64,000 bases of DNA from Dysidea avara (lineage: Eukaryota > Porifera > Demospongiae > Dictyoceratida > Dysideidae): contig NC_089272.1 in assembly GCF_963678975.1 (NCBI RefSeq), positions 28,063,780 to 28,127,779 on the forward strand, in the 5' to 3' direction. Below the pieces are notes generated by a model. It searched no databases. It was not told where the DNA came from and was given only the letters and a program-made list of their open reading frames with translations. The position numbers and the translations under genes are program-made. Shown in pieces: positions 45,895 to 56,149 of this stretch (position 1 is its first letter; every line of letters begins with the position of its first letter).

Positions 45895-47775
45895 ATGGCT
45901 CAGTTTTATCCACCACTTAAGGAAAGAGTCATCAAGGCAAAATCTGTCGGATGTACAGTTGTAAATACCAGTATTGCTACTACTAGCCGAGGTGTGTACA
46001 AAGATTGGGATGAAGATAGAATGGTTCGCGCAGTTGACAGTGTCCTTAAGAAGAAAGCTAGTATAAGAAAAGCAGGAGAAATGTATGGCATACCAAAATC
46101 CACAATTGCAGATCGAATAAGTGGGCGTGTGATGGAGGGAGCTAGAAGTGGTCCACTTAGGTATCTCAACACACAGCAAGAAGAGGAGCTTGTACACTTT
46201 CTGTTAGAGTGTGCTTCAATTGGATATCCAAAGAGTCGTCAAGAAGTGATTGGTATGGTGCAGCGTCTATTAAGTGACTGTGGGATTGAAAAAACTGTGA
46301 CACATGGTTGGTGGGAATCGTTTTGCCACCGTCATCCTAATGTAGCATTGCGTGCTACCGCCTCCTTATCCCTTTCCAGAGCTAAAGCGTCAGACACTAC
46401 TGTTATTAACAAATATTATGATCTTCTTGAAAGCACCATGGATTTATATGACCTTCGTGATAAACCTTGCCAGCTGTTTAACGTTGACGACACTGGTATG
46501 CCTCTTAATCCCAAACCTTTAAAAATGGTTTGTGGCACAGGATCAAAGAATCCGGCTTCAATATGCTCAGGTAACAAGTCTCAAATTACTATAGTCGGAT
46601 GTGTCAATGCTGCAGGCTACTGTATTCCTCCTATGGTCATCTATGGTCGCAAAGCTATCAGTGCTGCGTTGGTGGAAAATGAAATTCCTGGTACAATCTA
46701 TGGGTTGTCTTCCAAAGGTTGGATTGATCAAGACCTGTTTGATCAGTGGTTTGACCACTTTTTGTGCTATACTCCATCGACTAGACCACTACTTTTATTG
46801 ATGGATGGACATTCCGCACACTATTGTCCAAGTGTTATTCACCGTGCTTCTGAAAATGAAGTGGTGCTGATGGCTTTGCCACCTAATACAACGCATTTAA
46901 CACAACCTTTGGATAAAGGTATATACGGGCCTCTAAAAGTTGAGTGGAGGAAGGTATGTTATGATTATATTGTTCAAAACCCTGGAAAACTGATTACGCT
47001 ATACAATTTTTCTCCTTTATTTTCAAAAGCGTGGATGAAAAGCATGACAATTATAAATATTATGGCTGGGTTTAGCACTACAGGAATTTTCCTAACTGAT
47101 AGAAATAAAGTGATTTCCAAGTTGGAAGCATCCATGTGTACTCCAACAAAACAACCCAACAAGCTGTCATATTTGCCATTGCTGACACCTGTTCCTTCAC
47201 CACCCAGAAAAACAAGCAGTAAAAAATGTATTGTTTTTTCAGAATTAGAAATACAGCTGTTTCTTGAGAGACATGAGGAGGGATATGATGGTGGGGATGA
47301 GCGGTACAAAATTTGGCTGGAAACATACCACCCAGGAGCAGAAACTATCAGTAATGTTTCCTTGAATCAGTCTGTTTTTCATACACCAAAGCAAGAAAGG
47401 AAAACTAAGGAGTATACTCAGATTGCTGTTGTTTCAAAACCTGCAAGTAGAATTGATAAACTTTTTAGTAAACCAGAGCTGCCTTCTAAGTTACCAACTA
47501 AAACAGAAAAAAGCTGTGGACGGGTTCTTACCAGTTCTGAGGCATTGAAGCTTTTACAAGAGAAGGAAGAAAAAAAAGATGTGGCCAAGCAGAAGAAAGA
47601 TGCTGCCAAGCAGAAGAAAGATGCTGTCAAGCAGAAGAAAGATGCTGTCAAGCAGAAGAAAGAACTTTGTCAAAAAAATGCAGAAAAGAAAGTACAGAAG
47701 CAAGTAGATGAGAATGTTGGAATAGTTGAAGAGGGAAGTAAGAGGAAAGATAATCCAGGTAACATTATCATGTAA
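45895..47775 (+). CDS. pogo/Tigger-type transposase (HTH_psq + DDE)
   Basis: 626 codons from Met45895, directly after acceptor TTTACAG. A psq-type helix-turn-helix lies at ~40-80 (KKKASIRKAGEMYGIPKS). A CENP-B-like second DNA-binding region follows (~90-150). The DDE_1 catalytic core has D198/D199 (FNVDDTG), D304 (LLMDGHSAHY) and D340 (TQPLDKGIYGP); the 35-residue gap between the last two is typical of pogo. The Lys-rich tail has four tandem KQKKDA-type heptads (47578-47661). No frame defect is visible. A donor CCAG|GTAACA at 47758/47759 could replace the last residues by splicing to the Ulp1-PHD frame downstream in matching phase. Confidence 0.92.
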   Translation: MAQFYPPLKERVIKAKSVGCTVVNTSIATTSRGVYKDWDEDRMVRAVDSVLKKKASIRKAGEMYGIPKSTIADRISGRVMEGARSGPLRYLNTQQEEELVHFLLECASIGYPKSRQEVIGMVQRLLSDCGIEKTVTHGWWESFCHRHPNVALRATASLSLSRAKASDTTVINKYYDLLESTMDLYDLRDKPCQLFNVDDTGMPLNPKPLKMVCGTGSKNPASICSGNKSQITIVGCVNAAGYCIPPMVIYGRKAISAALVENEIPGTIYGLSSKGWIDQDLFDQWFDHFLCYTPSTRPLLLLMDGHSAHYCPSVIHRASENEVVLMALPPNTTHLTQPLDKGIYGPLKVEWRKVCYDYIVQNPGKLITLYNFSPLFSKAWMKSMTIINIMAGFSTTGIFLTDRNKVISKLEASMCTPTKQPNKLSYLPLLTPVPSPPRKTSSKKCIVFSELEIQLFLERHEEGYDGGDERYKIWLETYHPGAETISNVSLNQSVFHTPKQERKTKEYTQIAVVSKPASRIDKLFSKPELPSKLPTKTEKSCGRVLTSSEALKLLQEKEEKKDVAKQKKDAAKQKKDAVKQKKDAVKQKKELCQKNAEKKVQKQVDENVGIVEEGSKRKDNPGNIIM

Positions 47776-48171
47776 CCTACAGAGCATGCATAACAGATGT
47801 TGTCCTTTAAGCGTGATTATATAATCCTGATACACTACTGGCTGACTCCATTGATAATTATTACTTTGTGTGCATGTTCGTATGGGGCTGGAATGAAGGC
47901 TTCGTAATCTTTATACCTTCGAAGAGGGTTTGAAAAGCTTCATATCCATGGTTACAGTCTTATAAATTCAGTAAAAGTTGTGAAATATCACCAAAATTTT
48001 ATTGTGTGGTATAGCTGTATAGTATCTAAAGCCTGTATACTATTTTTATAGCTGCTACAATGAGTGTGCCCACAAGTCACCACATAGGCATATACACAGT
48101 GCTGGCAATTATGCAAGAAGCTTTATAGGATTCAGAGACTTTACTAAATGCATGTCTGATCTGTACTATAC

Positions 48172-48450
48172 AAGCATAAGAAAAAGTTAGGAATTTTCAG
48201 TATGAGTAGGGACTGCAATAAAAAGGACTGTCAAAGCAAACTTGAACACAACTCAACTACTGAGTGTATGCTTTTTAATCCCTACTTTAGCCATGTGCAA
48301 CTAATAACAAATGGCTAAAGCAAGGATTAAAATGCATATACTCATTTGTTGAGTCATGTTCAATTTTGCTTTGCCAGCTTGTTTCAGTGCTTTTAATTGC
48401 AGTTCCTACTCATACTGAAAATTCCAAATTTTTTCTTACACTTGTTTGTG
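48172..48450. repeat. Foldback element
   Basis: Arms share GGAATTTTCAGTATGAGTAG and complement, ACAAGCATAAGAAAAA at the tip, and internal TTTAATCCCTACTTTAGCC. It resembles the foldback at 30315-30615. Confidence 0.75.
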
Positions 48451-49189
48451 TACTCTTGTTTGTAAATGAATTTTATTTAGCGCACAATTGTGTCTAGAGT
48501 GTGTTAATCACAGCAAAGAAAGGCACTGGCTTAGCTAGTTAACCTTGCTTAAAAGAAGCACACTAAAATACTTTTAAGCACGTACATTCTCGATGATGTA
48601 CAAGAGTAACTAACTGCATGGTAAAGTAGATAACACAACACACTGTTGAAATTGGCACAAGCGTGAAACATTGGTGTAATTAGTGGGAAGCCATATACAG
48701 TACAATAGTGCATTCCAGCATAAATGTGGGTGAGTCTATAATTCCAGTAGACATTTAATTTTGTGTTTGTCATTGGAACCATTCTCCCAAAGAAGTAACA
48801 CAGTATGTATAGGCAATTTACAGCTAGGTTTACAGCTAGCAAAGTCAGGTGACGCGCCCTTTATTTAGCTAGTAGCTAGCGAACTGGTCACGCCCTCTAT
48901 TTAACCCGCGAGTACCTGTACAGCTGTACCCCCACCGGACCTTCTGTGATCCTTTTGCAGCATACAAGCATGTCCCTACCCATGGTGCATCTCAAATAAA
49001 ATCACGTGAGTGTTACAATTTGTTAAGTCATACGTGTTGATTGTACAGTACTGCTTACTGACTACTAATGGAAGCCATACAGATGAGCAATGGCCAAGAT
49101 AAAGAAAGATCAAAGCTAAAACTGTAACAGAATAGTGCTTAAAATTGTTAAAAGTTTTCCGCCTTGAAATTCTAGGCATTTCCACCAAA

Positions 49190-49480
49190 GAAGTAAGGCT
49201 GTAGCTGCAGCCAGTTTTCCACTACGCTTGACTGAATGAATCAGGCAGAAAGACAGTCAGTAGAATATTTGCTAAATAATTTTTTTTTAAATATCGTAGC
49301 ACCTCGTCAAAAACGCTTAGAGTTGTTCTAAAGACACATTTTGGCTTGTTTCTGCATGACCAATACTGCCAAGTGGTCGTGAAGGATTTGTGAAGATAAG
49401 TTTAAGTTGATTTCTTCATGGACCACGTCCACAAATCACCAATGTCCCTACTATACCGTACTGTCGTACTGTATGATACG
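49190..49480 (+). repeat. Dispersed GTCA-array repeat, copy E (partial)
   Basis: Contains GACTGAATGAATCAGGCAG, a short GTCA remnant, AGAATATTTGC, CTCGTCAAAAACGCTTAG and TTGGCTTGTTTCTGCATGACC, in the order of copies C and D. Confidence 0.55.
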
Positions 49481-49679
49481 TACGTAACAAGCACACCTCA
49501 CGTATGGTTGCACTCTGGTATCACTACTTTTTGTCATCATGTGCTAGTGAATTCTGCTGCATGTACTGGATGTCCACAGCTATTATATGTTGTTTTGCAT
49601 AGGTTCCAATTTTTTTGTTTGATTAAAATTAAATACAGCTAGGTAGTAGTGTATATATAGTTCTACATAATATTGTGTA

Positions 49680-50552
49680 ATGAATTTAAGGAAATGTGGT
49701 CTATTTGTAGGGAAATTTAAGAATTATGAAGTGTCTGATGATGTTGAAATTACGAATTGTAATAATAGTGACAAGACTTTATCAAAATCAAAGATACGAC
49801 GTCAAAAACTAGACAGTAGAAAAACCGTGAAGCATTTAGTATCCTTCAAACTTCCTTCTTTACAGTGCATATTGAGTGGAAAGTGGTTGAACGACACTCG
49901 CATTAATGCAGCAAGTCAGCTTCTAAAGGCTCAGTTTCCTTCTGTTTTGGGTTTACATGACACAAAGTATGGACAAGATTTGTCTTTTCCCAACACTGAT
50001 AGCCCGTTTGTGCAGATTTTACATTCTAAAAATCACTGGTTGACAGTGGAAGGAGTAAACTCATCTTTAGTAAAAGTATATGATACCATGGAATATGCCA
50101 GCATTGAAAATCTGCAAGCTCAAATTGCTGCAATTATACAGAGCTCCAGTAAGTCCATTAATTTTCAATTGGAGACAATGCAAGAACAGCTTGGAAGAAG
50201 TGACTGTGGATTATTTTCAATAGCATATGCAACTGAATTGTGTTTTGGAAATGATGTCTCTTGTTTGCGTTACTATCAAGACAAGTTAAGGCCTCATTTT
50301 GTAGAGTGTCTTAGATCAGAAAAATTGGTTCCATTTCCATCTAAGTCAATCAGAAGAAGAAAGGCCTCACCCACCACACTTACTTTTGACATATACTGCT
50401 CTTGTCGTCTGCCAGAGTTGGTGGGAGGAGAACCAATGGCAGCATGTGAGAAATGTCACGAATGGTACCATCGTTCCTGTGAGAATATTCCCAAGGAAAT
50501 TTTCACTGAGAGCGATGTTCAGTGGGTTTGCAGTAAGTGTGTAAATGATTGA
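49680..50552 (+). CDS. Ulp1/SENP-like (C48) protease with C-terminal PHD finger
   Basis: 290 codons as a free frame. Residues ~60-215 form a Ulp1-type cysteine protease with a visible catalytic set: H119 (SKNHWLTV), D135 (VKVYDTME), Q170 (MQEQLGRS) and C176 (SDCGLFSIAY). Residues ~238-289 form a PHD zinc finger (YCSCRLPEL, ACEKCHEWYH, SC, WVCSKC; C4HC3 pattern). The protease family cleaves SUMO or related modifiers; PHD fingers usually read histone tails. An acceptor-like TTTGTAG ends at 49710 and would join in phase to the transposase donor at 47758, giving a ~901-residue transposase-protease-PHD protein. The Met at 49680 may thus not be the real start. Confidence 0.88.
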   Translation: MNLRKCGLFVGKFKNYEVSDDVEITNCNNSDKTLSKSKIRRQKLDSRKTVKHLVSFKLPSLQCILSGKWLNDTRINAASQLLKAQFPSVLGLHDTKYGQDLSFPNTDSPFVQILHSKNHWLTVEGVNSSLVKVYDTMEYASIENLQAQIAAIIQSSSKSINFQLETMQEQLGRSDCGLFSIAYATELCFGNDVSCLRYYQDKLRPHFVECLRSEKLVPFPSKSIRRRKASPTTLTFDIYCSCRLPELVGGEPMAACEKCHEWYHRSCENIPKEIFTESDVQWVCSKCVND

Positions 50553-50675
50553 TGATTTTGAGTGACAACACTGCAAGGAGTATATAAACTCTAATACAAG
50601 TAACATGTTATTAGTTGTCTTTATGGTATGTATTATCAGTTTGAAAGCTTTATGTTATATTTTTATTTGTAAGTA

Positions 50676-50880
50676 AAGTGTGCCATCAATCTACGGTCAC
50701 CAGGTAGCTTTGGATGCCAGCTGCAGCACGCTGAAATATAATCCACTGTATTAACTTGCATTCTGCATCATTATTACCTTAGGCTCTCACCATATAGCAT
50801 ACAAAGTTTTTGTAGAATTTCATTAGTACTTGGTTTGGTGAGCAGCTCACAAAGTGCACAACAGCTCAGTATTTAGCACA
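50676..50880 (+). repeat. Degenerate extra copy of the pogo TIR, same orientation as the left end
   Basis: AGTAAAGTGTGCCATCAATC, GGTCACCAGGTAGCTTTGGA and CATTATTACCTTAGGC follow the order of the left TIR (44092-44260) with many substitutions. A true right end should be inverted, so this is a relic of another element end. Confidence 0.65.
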
Positions 50881-51714
50881 GGTAACCATCCAAATGCATG
50901 AGTGTGTGTAGCAGGGATGGATCAAAAGGGACCCAAATATAGTTGTAAATATGTGGTAACAAGTTTATGATGTAGCCACAGCTATGTATAGAATAGCCAT
51001 ATCTGGCCTTCGTTGGTAACTCCATAGCTATAGCTGCAACCAGGCAAACGTATGTCTATAAAATATTTGCATGCTTTAGTTTGTTAGGCACTGAGGATAA
51101 GTTGCCCATTACCAACTGATTAATTACTATCACATCTTTGTATGCAATATTTATTTTAATTGTAGTATCTCTTGCAAATGTCTTACCTTGACATCAAGAT
51201 GTCTGAGCTAAAAGAAACTATAATGCATATACAATGAACGATTTAACAGAACTCCACCTGTTTCTGTAGATAATTCATTTACTGGTAGTTAGGCTATAAT
51301 ACATTCCTATAATGCACAGATACAAACATTTACACAAATTTTGCAGTAGCTGGTTTGTTACAAAAAATGAATAGTTCAGTATTCTCTTCTTAAATCTTCT
51401 ATACATTATATATGTGCTATTCTCAGTATGGAATTTCTATGACCTTAAAAATAGCTTATAATTATATCAAAATCAATATTTCATGCATGGCATGGACAAA
51501 GGCCATGCATGACATTCCCACAAACTTTAGACTATTATAGTATAACGTTCTAGGTCATTAATTAAAAGATATTCTGATAAAACAGTCAGGCATGAAGTTT
51601 CAACTATACTCTAATAGAACAATCACTAATAGCTACAAAAAAATTCTGTACTTTATCAATTAACTTTTATTTTGAGGGAATAAGTTAGCAAAAGGGGTTT
51701 AATTTAATTGCTGT
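50881..51714. other. Gene-free part of the pogo-type element
   Basis: Two degraded CTCTAATAGA motifs at 51566-51588 and 51605-51626; no exon recognised. Confidence 0.35.
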
Positions 51715-51923
51715 CAAGGGCGGATCTAGGATTTTTGAAAGGGGGTTTCCAGAGGTACACATCTGGAGGATTTGATTGACTGTTCTATTAGAGTATCTCG
51801 ATCTTATAAAGGTTTGCTGGATAGCCATTGCTTAATGTTTGGACAGCTGTTCTGAAGCAAGCCCATCCTAGAGGGGTTTTTGGAAACCTCAGAAACCCCC
51901 CTCCATCCCTAAAACCGCCCCTG
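51715..51923. mobile_element. hAT-like MITE
   Basis: Starts CAAGGGCGGATCTAGG and ends CTAAAACCGCCCCTG. Carries GACTGTTCTATTAGAGTATC (51778) then GATCTT. Target duplication not evident. Confidence 0.6.
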
Positions 51924-52039
51924 CCTGTATAGCAGTCCTGACTTCTCAAAATCAAATAGCTAGCTTGCTAGCTGTGCAGCTGCAGATCGTCATAAGACTA
52001 CAATAAACACTTAATATAATTTATTTTGTTGTTTGTTAG

Positions 52040-52464
52040 CATAAAACAGGTGAACACGTCTAAATTTGCTCATAAATCCACCAAAAGTTGTATAGTTTCG
52101 TGTAGAATATATGTCCGATGTTTGATTGCTCTACACGCGATAATATATTCAACGATTGCTCGGGCGTGGCTTTGAGTAATTAGCTAATATTTGGTATGCT
52201 GAACCTTAGGTGACTACTCTTACTAATTACGAAGTTGCATTGAGATCTGTGCATTTACTGGGCTTTGCGAGCTACAGTCCGAAAATTCATACTTTTGGCC
52301 AAAACTGCATGCGATTCGGACAACCACTTAATGGTAGGCCAAACCCATGCACAGTCCTTGATGGAATTCTACAAAACTTGGTGTGCTGGATGGTGATGGT
52401 CTAAGGTAATAACAATGCAAAATTCAACTTGATAGATTCTGTAGTTTCTGTGTACTGGCGTCCG
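52040..52464 (+). repeat. Right TIR of the pogo-type element (major part)
   Basis: Inverted copy of ~44130-44540. It stops abruptly at CGTCCG (52459-52464), where the IS3EU-like element begins, and resumes at the duplicated CGTCCG (57222-57227). Confidence 0.85.
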
Positions 52465-52508
52465 TATGGAACGCCGTTTGTAACAAAAATATACCTGACT
52501 CCAGCTAC

Positions 52509-52696
52509 CTTATTATCGCCGATAATAAAACACCATCCTTATTATCGCCGATAATAACACTTATTATCGCCGATAATAAGACCTCGCCTTATTATCGCCG
52601 ATGATAAGACTACAGCTTTATTATCGCCGATGATAAGACTACAGCTTATTGTCGCCGATGATAAGGACTCTATAACTTATTATCGCCGATAATAAG
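52509..52696. repeat. Left subterminal array of 21-bp palindromes
   Basis: Seven copies of CTTATTATCGCCGATAATAA(G), five of the six start-to-start steps ~28-30 bp and one ~22 bp. Each is a near-perfect palindrome with a single central C/G mismatch. Confidence 0.92.
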
Positions 52697-52799
52697 ACAG
52701 CGCTTATTTTCCTAGGATATAATTAAGACGGCGCTTATAAATTATGTCCTCGGGCGCGTATATAGATCTATTAGCTTTTATTATTAATAATAATGTTAG

Positions 52800-53129
52800 C
52801 TAGCTAAGTCATGGCTGCTTCAGTGAATCATGGCATCATCAGTGACCAGCTGCAGTATGGAGTTGAACAAGGTCGTAGGCAGACACCAGCTGATCTCGTC
52901 AAAAATAATTATTTCGAGGGGCAAATTTTTCGAGGTTGAGCATTGTTGCTAAAAATTTTTTCGCGAATTTGCAAACACTCCCAAAAATGTATTACCTAGA
53001 TTATATGGAGGTCTAGAATAAACTTCTCGCTGATAACTACCCCCATGCAAAACCGCGAAAACTACTGATTTTCCCCTTGGTACAATACCTAATACATGCA
53101 TCATATGCAACTATCCAAATCATCAATGT
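52800..53129 (+). other. IS3EU interior with possible first exon and small MITE debris
   Basis: ATG at 52811 opens a short frame (MAASVNHGIISDQLQ) ending soon after; its role is unknown. Bases ~52900-53095 contain ATTTTTTCGCGAATTTGC-like sequence typical of a small inserted repeat. Confidence 0.3.
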
Positions 53130-54238
53130 TTATTAACAGATTATGTTTAATTGGATACAAGACTTTTTGAAAGGACGCAGACAAAGAGTTTCTGTGAATG
53201 GTTCAATGTCTGGTTGGAGTGATGTAATAAGTGGAATACCTCAAGGATCAGTCTTGGGTCCTCTCTTCTTTGCAATTTTCATCAATGATCTGCCATCATT
53301 ATTAAGGAATAAAGTTCTTTTATTTGCAGATGACACAAAAATATATTCCAGCATTAGTCGTGCTAACCCAATATCCTCCCTGCAAGATGATATTAATGCT
53401 TGCATTGAATGGTCAGTAATGTGGCAGTTTCCTTTCAACATTTCTAAATGTAGAATACTACATATAGGTAAGTTTAATCCAAGATATTGTTATAAGATGG
53501 ATGGGATGGATATTGTTAAGGTAAATGAGGAAAAGGATTTGGGGGTGTTGATTGATTGCAATCTCAAGTTTCATAGTCAGTGTTCGGCAGTGGTTAATAA
53601 GGCTAATAGGCTTCTTGGCCTTATTAAACAGACCTTTTCGGATATTTCTGTAGATTCATTTACATGTTTATACAAATCAATAGTACGTCCAATTTTAGAA
53701 TATGGTAACTTGGTTTGGGGACCTTACTATAAAACAGACATCCAAAAATTAGAAAAAATCCAATGGAAAGCAACTAGAATGATCAAATCTATAAGAAATC
53801 TTGACTACGAGGAACGATTGAAAGTACTTAACTTGCCATCATTACATTATAGACGTTATAGAGGTGACATGATTGCTGTCTACAATATGCTACATGATAA
53901 GTATGATATAGACCATTCTGATTTTTTTACTTTTTCACCCATTACCCATACCAGAGGTCATACATTTAAGCTATTTAAATATTTTTCAAGAACAGATGCC
54001 AGGAAATATTTTTTTACAAGAAGAGTTGTTGAACCATGGAATAATTTACCCCAAGAAGTAGCATGTGCAGCATCAGTTGATGATTTTAAGAAATTGATTG
54101 ACCAATATTCATCTAACACTATGTATAAATGTATGTAATTAGTCTACTTGTACTTTTTTTACCTGTTGATCAGGTGTAACAGGCTGTTTAGCCTTATAAA
54201 TTACCTGTAATAAATATTATAATAATAATAATAATTAT
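53130..54238 (+). mobile_element. 5'-truncated non-LTR retrotransposon (LINE)
   Basis: Starts abruptly inside the reverse transcriptase domain and ends in an (AAT)n tail at ~54215-54238, the usual products of target-primed insertion. Lies inside the IS3EU-like element. Confidence 0.82.
53143..54138 (+). pseudogene. LINE reverse transcriptase, C-terminal part
   Basis: An open frame of 331 codons with RT motifs SGIPQGSVLGP and LLFADDTKIY (FADD catalytic pair), followed by the thumb and a C-terminal region ending VVEPWNNLPQEV. The endonuclease and the first RT motifs, including the first catalytic Asp, are missing, so it cannot be active. The Met at 53143 is internal. CR1/L2- or Jockey-like by motif style. 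Confidence 0.85.
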
Positions 54239-54359
54239 GTTATAAATGGTAGCTACATAACACACATGCAAAAATCATTAAAGTAATATACACAGTGTCC
54301 TGGCTACAACTGGTGTACTGACAGTCAACAAGCATTCATGTCCCAAGCATAGTTATCGA

Positions 54360-54961
54360 TCAGCTAAAACTGATGGCATTGAACTCTTTCTCAAACTCAA
54401 GATAGCTGAGATAGGTTGAAGGCAGTTCCAATTCACACCCACATGTATGGGCAGTAGGTCGCCAGGCGAATCCTGATAAGCTGTTAAAGCCAACAGTTAT
54501 ATGTTGACCAATCAACACTAAACTTCCTGTGGTATACCTCAAGAAACACCTAGCCTCTTCATTCTTCATGTTCCCAACATAAAGCTCTAAATAGCCAAAA
54601 ACAGTTGTTTGGGTAGAATTCTCCTCAATGGGTTCATCTAGTATAGCCAAAACCTTTTCTGGAGTCGCACTAAGTGAATCATACAGAGAATATAGTTCCT
54701 CAACAGTGAAACTATCCCAAAACTGCTTCTCATTAGAAGGGATTCCACAGCCAATGCTAACCATTTGCATGCAGACATGGAATAAGCAGGTTTGATCCTT
54801 AAAAAAAGTGGAAATAAGCATGCATGCTTCCAAAATGCAGAAAACATATCATGACACACTCCACCATAGTCTATTGCCTGCTCATTTGCAAATTGAATTT
54901 TGAGAGGAAACTCTTCAAACACTTTATCTTTGCTCAAAAGTTCCATGGTATCTCGAAACAC
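54360..54961 (-). pseudogene. HECT E3 ubiquitin-ligase domain (frameshifted)
   Basis: Two overlapping frames form one HECT domain. The upstream frame has FPLKIQFANEQAIDYGGVCH and DMFSAFWKHACLF. The downstream frame has FWDSFTVEELYSL, LRYTTGSLVL, and the catalytic end PTAHTCGCELELPSTYLSY. The switch lies at a run of seven A/T (54801-54807). The active-site Cys (HTC) is present. It resembles HECT proteins annotated as G2/M-phase-specific E3 ligase-like and often found in transposons. N-terminal parts were not found. Confidence 0.82.
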
Positions 54962-55673
54962 TTCTTTTCATCGTATCACATGAGCAGTCAGAATTGGAGG
55001 TGTCACTGGACAAATTTGGTTCACAAACTCCAAACGTTTGTCTTCCGCTACAACATACAAAGCTATAGTAACATTTTGTAAAATACCATATCACATACCT
55101 CTCTTAATAATTTTTCTGTCTTCTGGGATAATACTATCATATATATTGTCAACCTAATGTGTACATAATATTAGTGCATGTAATGTAAACTATTCTCAGT
55201 TACAACATGTCGTAACCACACTGTAATACTAAAACCATATTAGACCATACCAAATTACTCTAACTAAACAGCTATTTCACCAGGATCCTTTCTAATCTAA
55301 CCAAGCTGTCATTTACCAACACTTTTGTATAGAAAACAACCTCTGTAATCTGACACATTTGTACTCCGTAATCTGACAAAAATTGGATTCCCTAGACTCG
55401 GAAATACATTGTTTTCAACCTTTGCAATATGGCAAAGATTAATAGCTGCATTACCAACTAACACAGAGTGTAAGTTTTGAGCATCCAAGCATTTTTTCAT
55501 AAAAGAAAAAAACTGTAATAGTTGCAAATTCAAAAAATATAAAAATAAAAAAGCATTGTTCCTAATTTACTGCACAATCCAAAAATATTGTACAATGTCA
55601 GATTACACAGGTGACTTGACAAAGTTGATGTCTCTGTGCATGAGATTAGAGAGGTTTCACTGCACAACATAAT
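54962..55673. other. IS3EU interior, unassigned
   Basis: May hold upstream HECT-gene exons or introns; none could be supported. Confidence 0.3.
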
Positions 55674-55912
55674 TGTGACCAGATTTGCGAAAAGGGGTCT
55701 TCCACACACATCCAATTCTATGAACTTGGAAGATCATAACTTTGTGTTCAAGAAAGATGCAATTCTGAAATTTTCTCCATCTATTAACCTGTGTTGGTGC
55801 TCACCACTGCCTAAATTTCAAGGCAATAACTGTTTCCTGTTGGAAGTTATGAATTGTCAAAGTTGGTAAATTGGATGTGTGTGGAAGACCCCTTTTCGCA
55901 AATCCGGTCAAA
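55674..55912. mobile_element. TGTGACC-type palindromic MITE, copy 4
   Basis: Long inverted ends (TGTGACCAGATTTGCGAAAA and complement, then GGGGTCTTCCACACACATCC). Best preserved of the four copies; inserted in the IS3EU-like element. Confidence 0.82.
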
Positions 55913-56149
55913 TATAGTGAACACAGTCATGCAAATCAAACTGATACCCTCTGTATATGGTGCACTGAAAGAAAAACTTTGATAGTTGTTATATGTATTA
56001 TAGCTATACTCTTCTTATGTCTGTCAAAAACTTTGTCAAATCAGTATAGAGATTCTGCATCCTTCAAAATTTTGTGCTGTACAGTTAATATAATAATATA
56101 TTTATGTTGCAACATACAACATAGCACATAGACAACTATAAGTGCATAC

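Larger units (their letters stand above)
47776..49679 (+). other. Candidate intron between transposase and Ulp1-PHD
   Basis: Contains a foldback element (48172-48450) and a GTCA-family fragment (49190-49480). No exon-like frame was seen. If the predicted splice is right, the intron runs from 47759 to 49710. Confidence 0.4.

Noticed and set aside
52509-52696. CRISPR-like array (21-bp repeats at regular spacing)
   Set aside because: Units are palindromes with very short spacers (mostly ~8 bp) and are mirrored at the other end of a transposon, in an intron-bearing animal genome.
53143-54138. Intact retrotransposon gene
   Set aside because: The open frame lacks the endonuclease and the first RT motifs; it is a 5'-truncated insertion.
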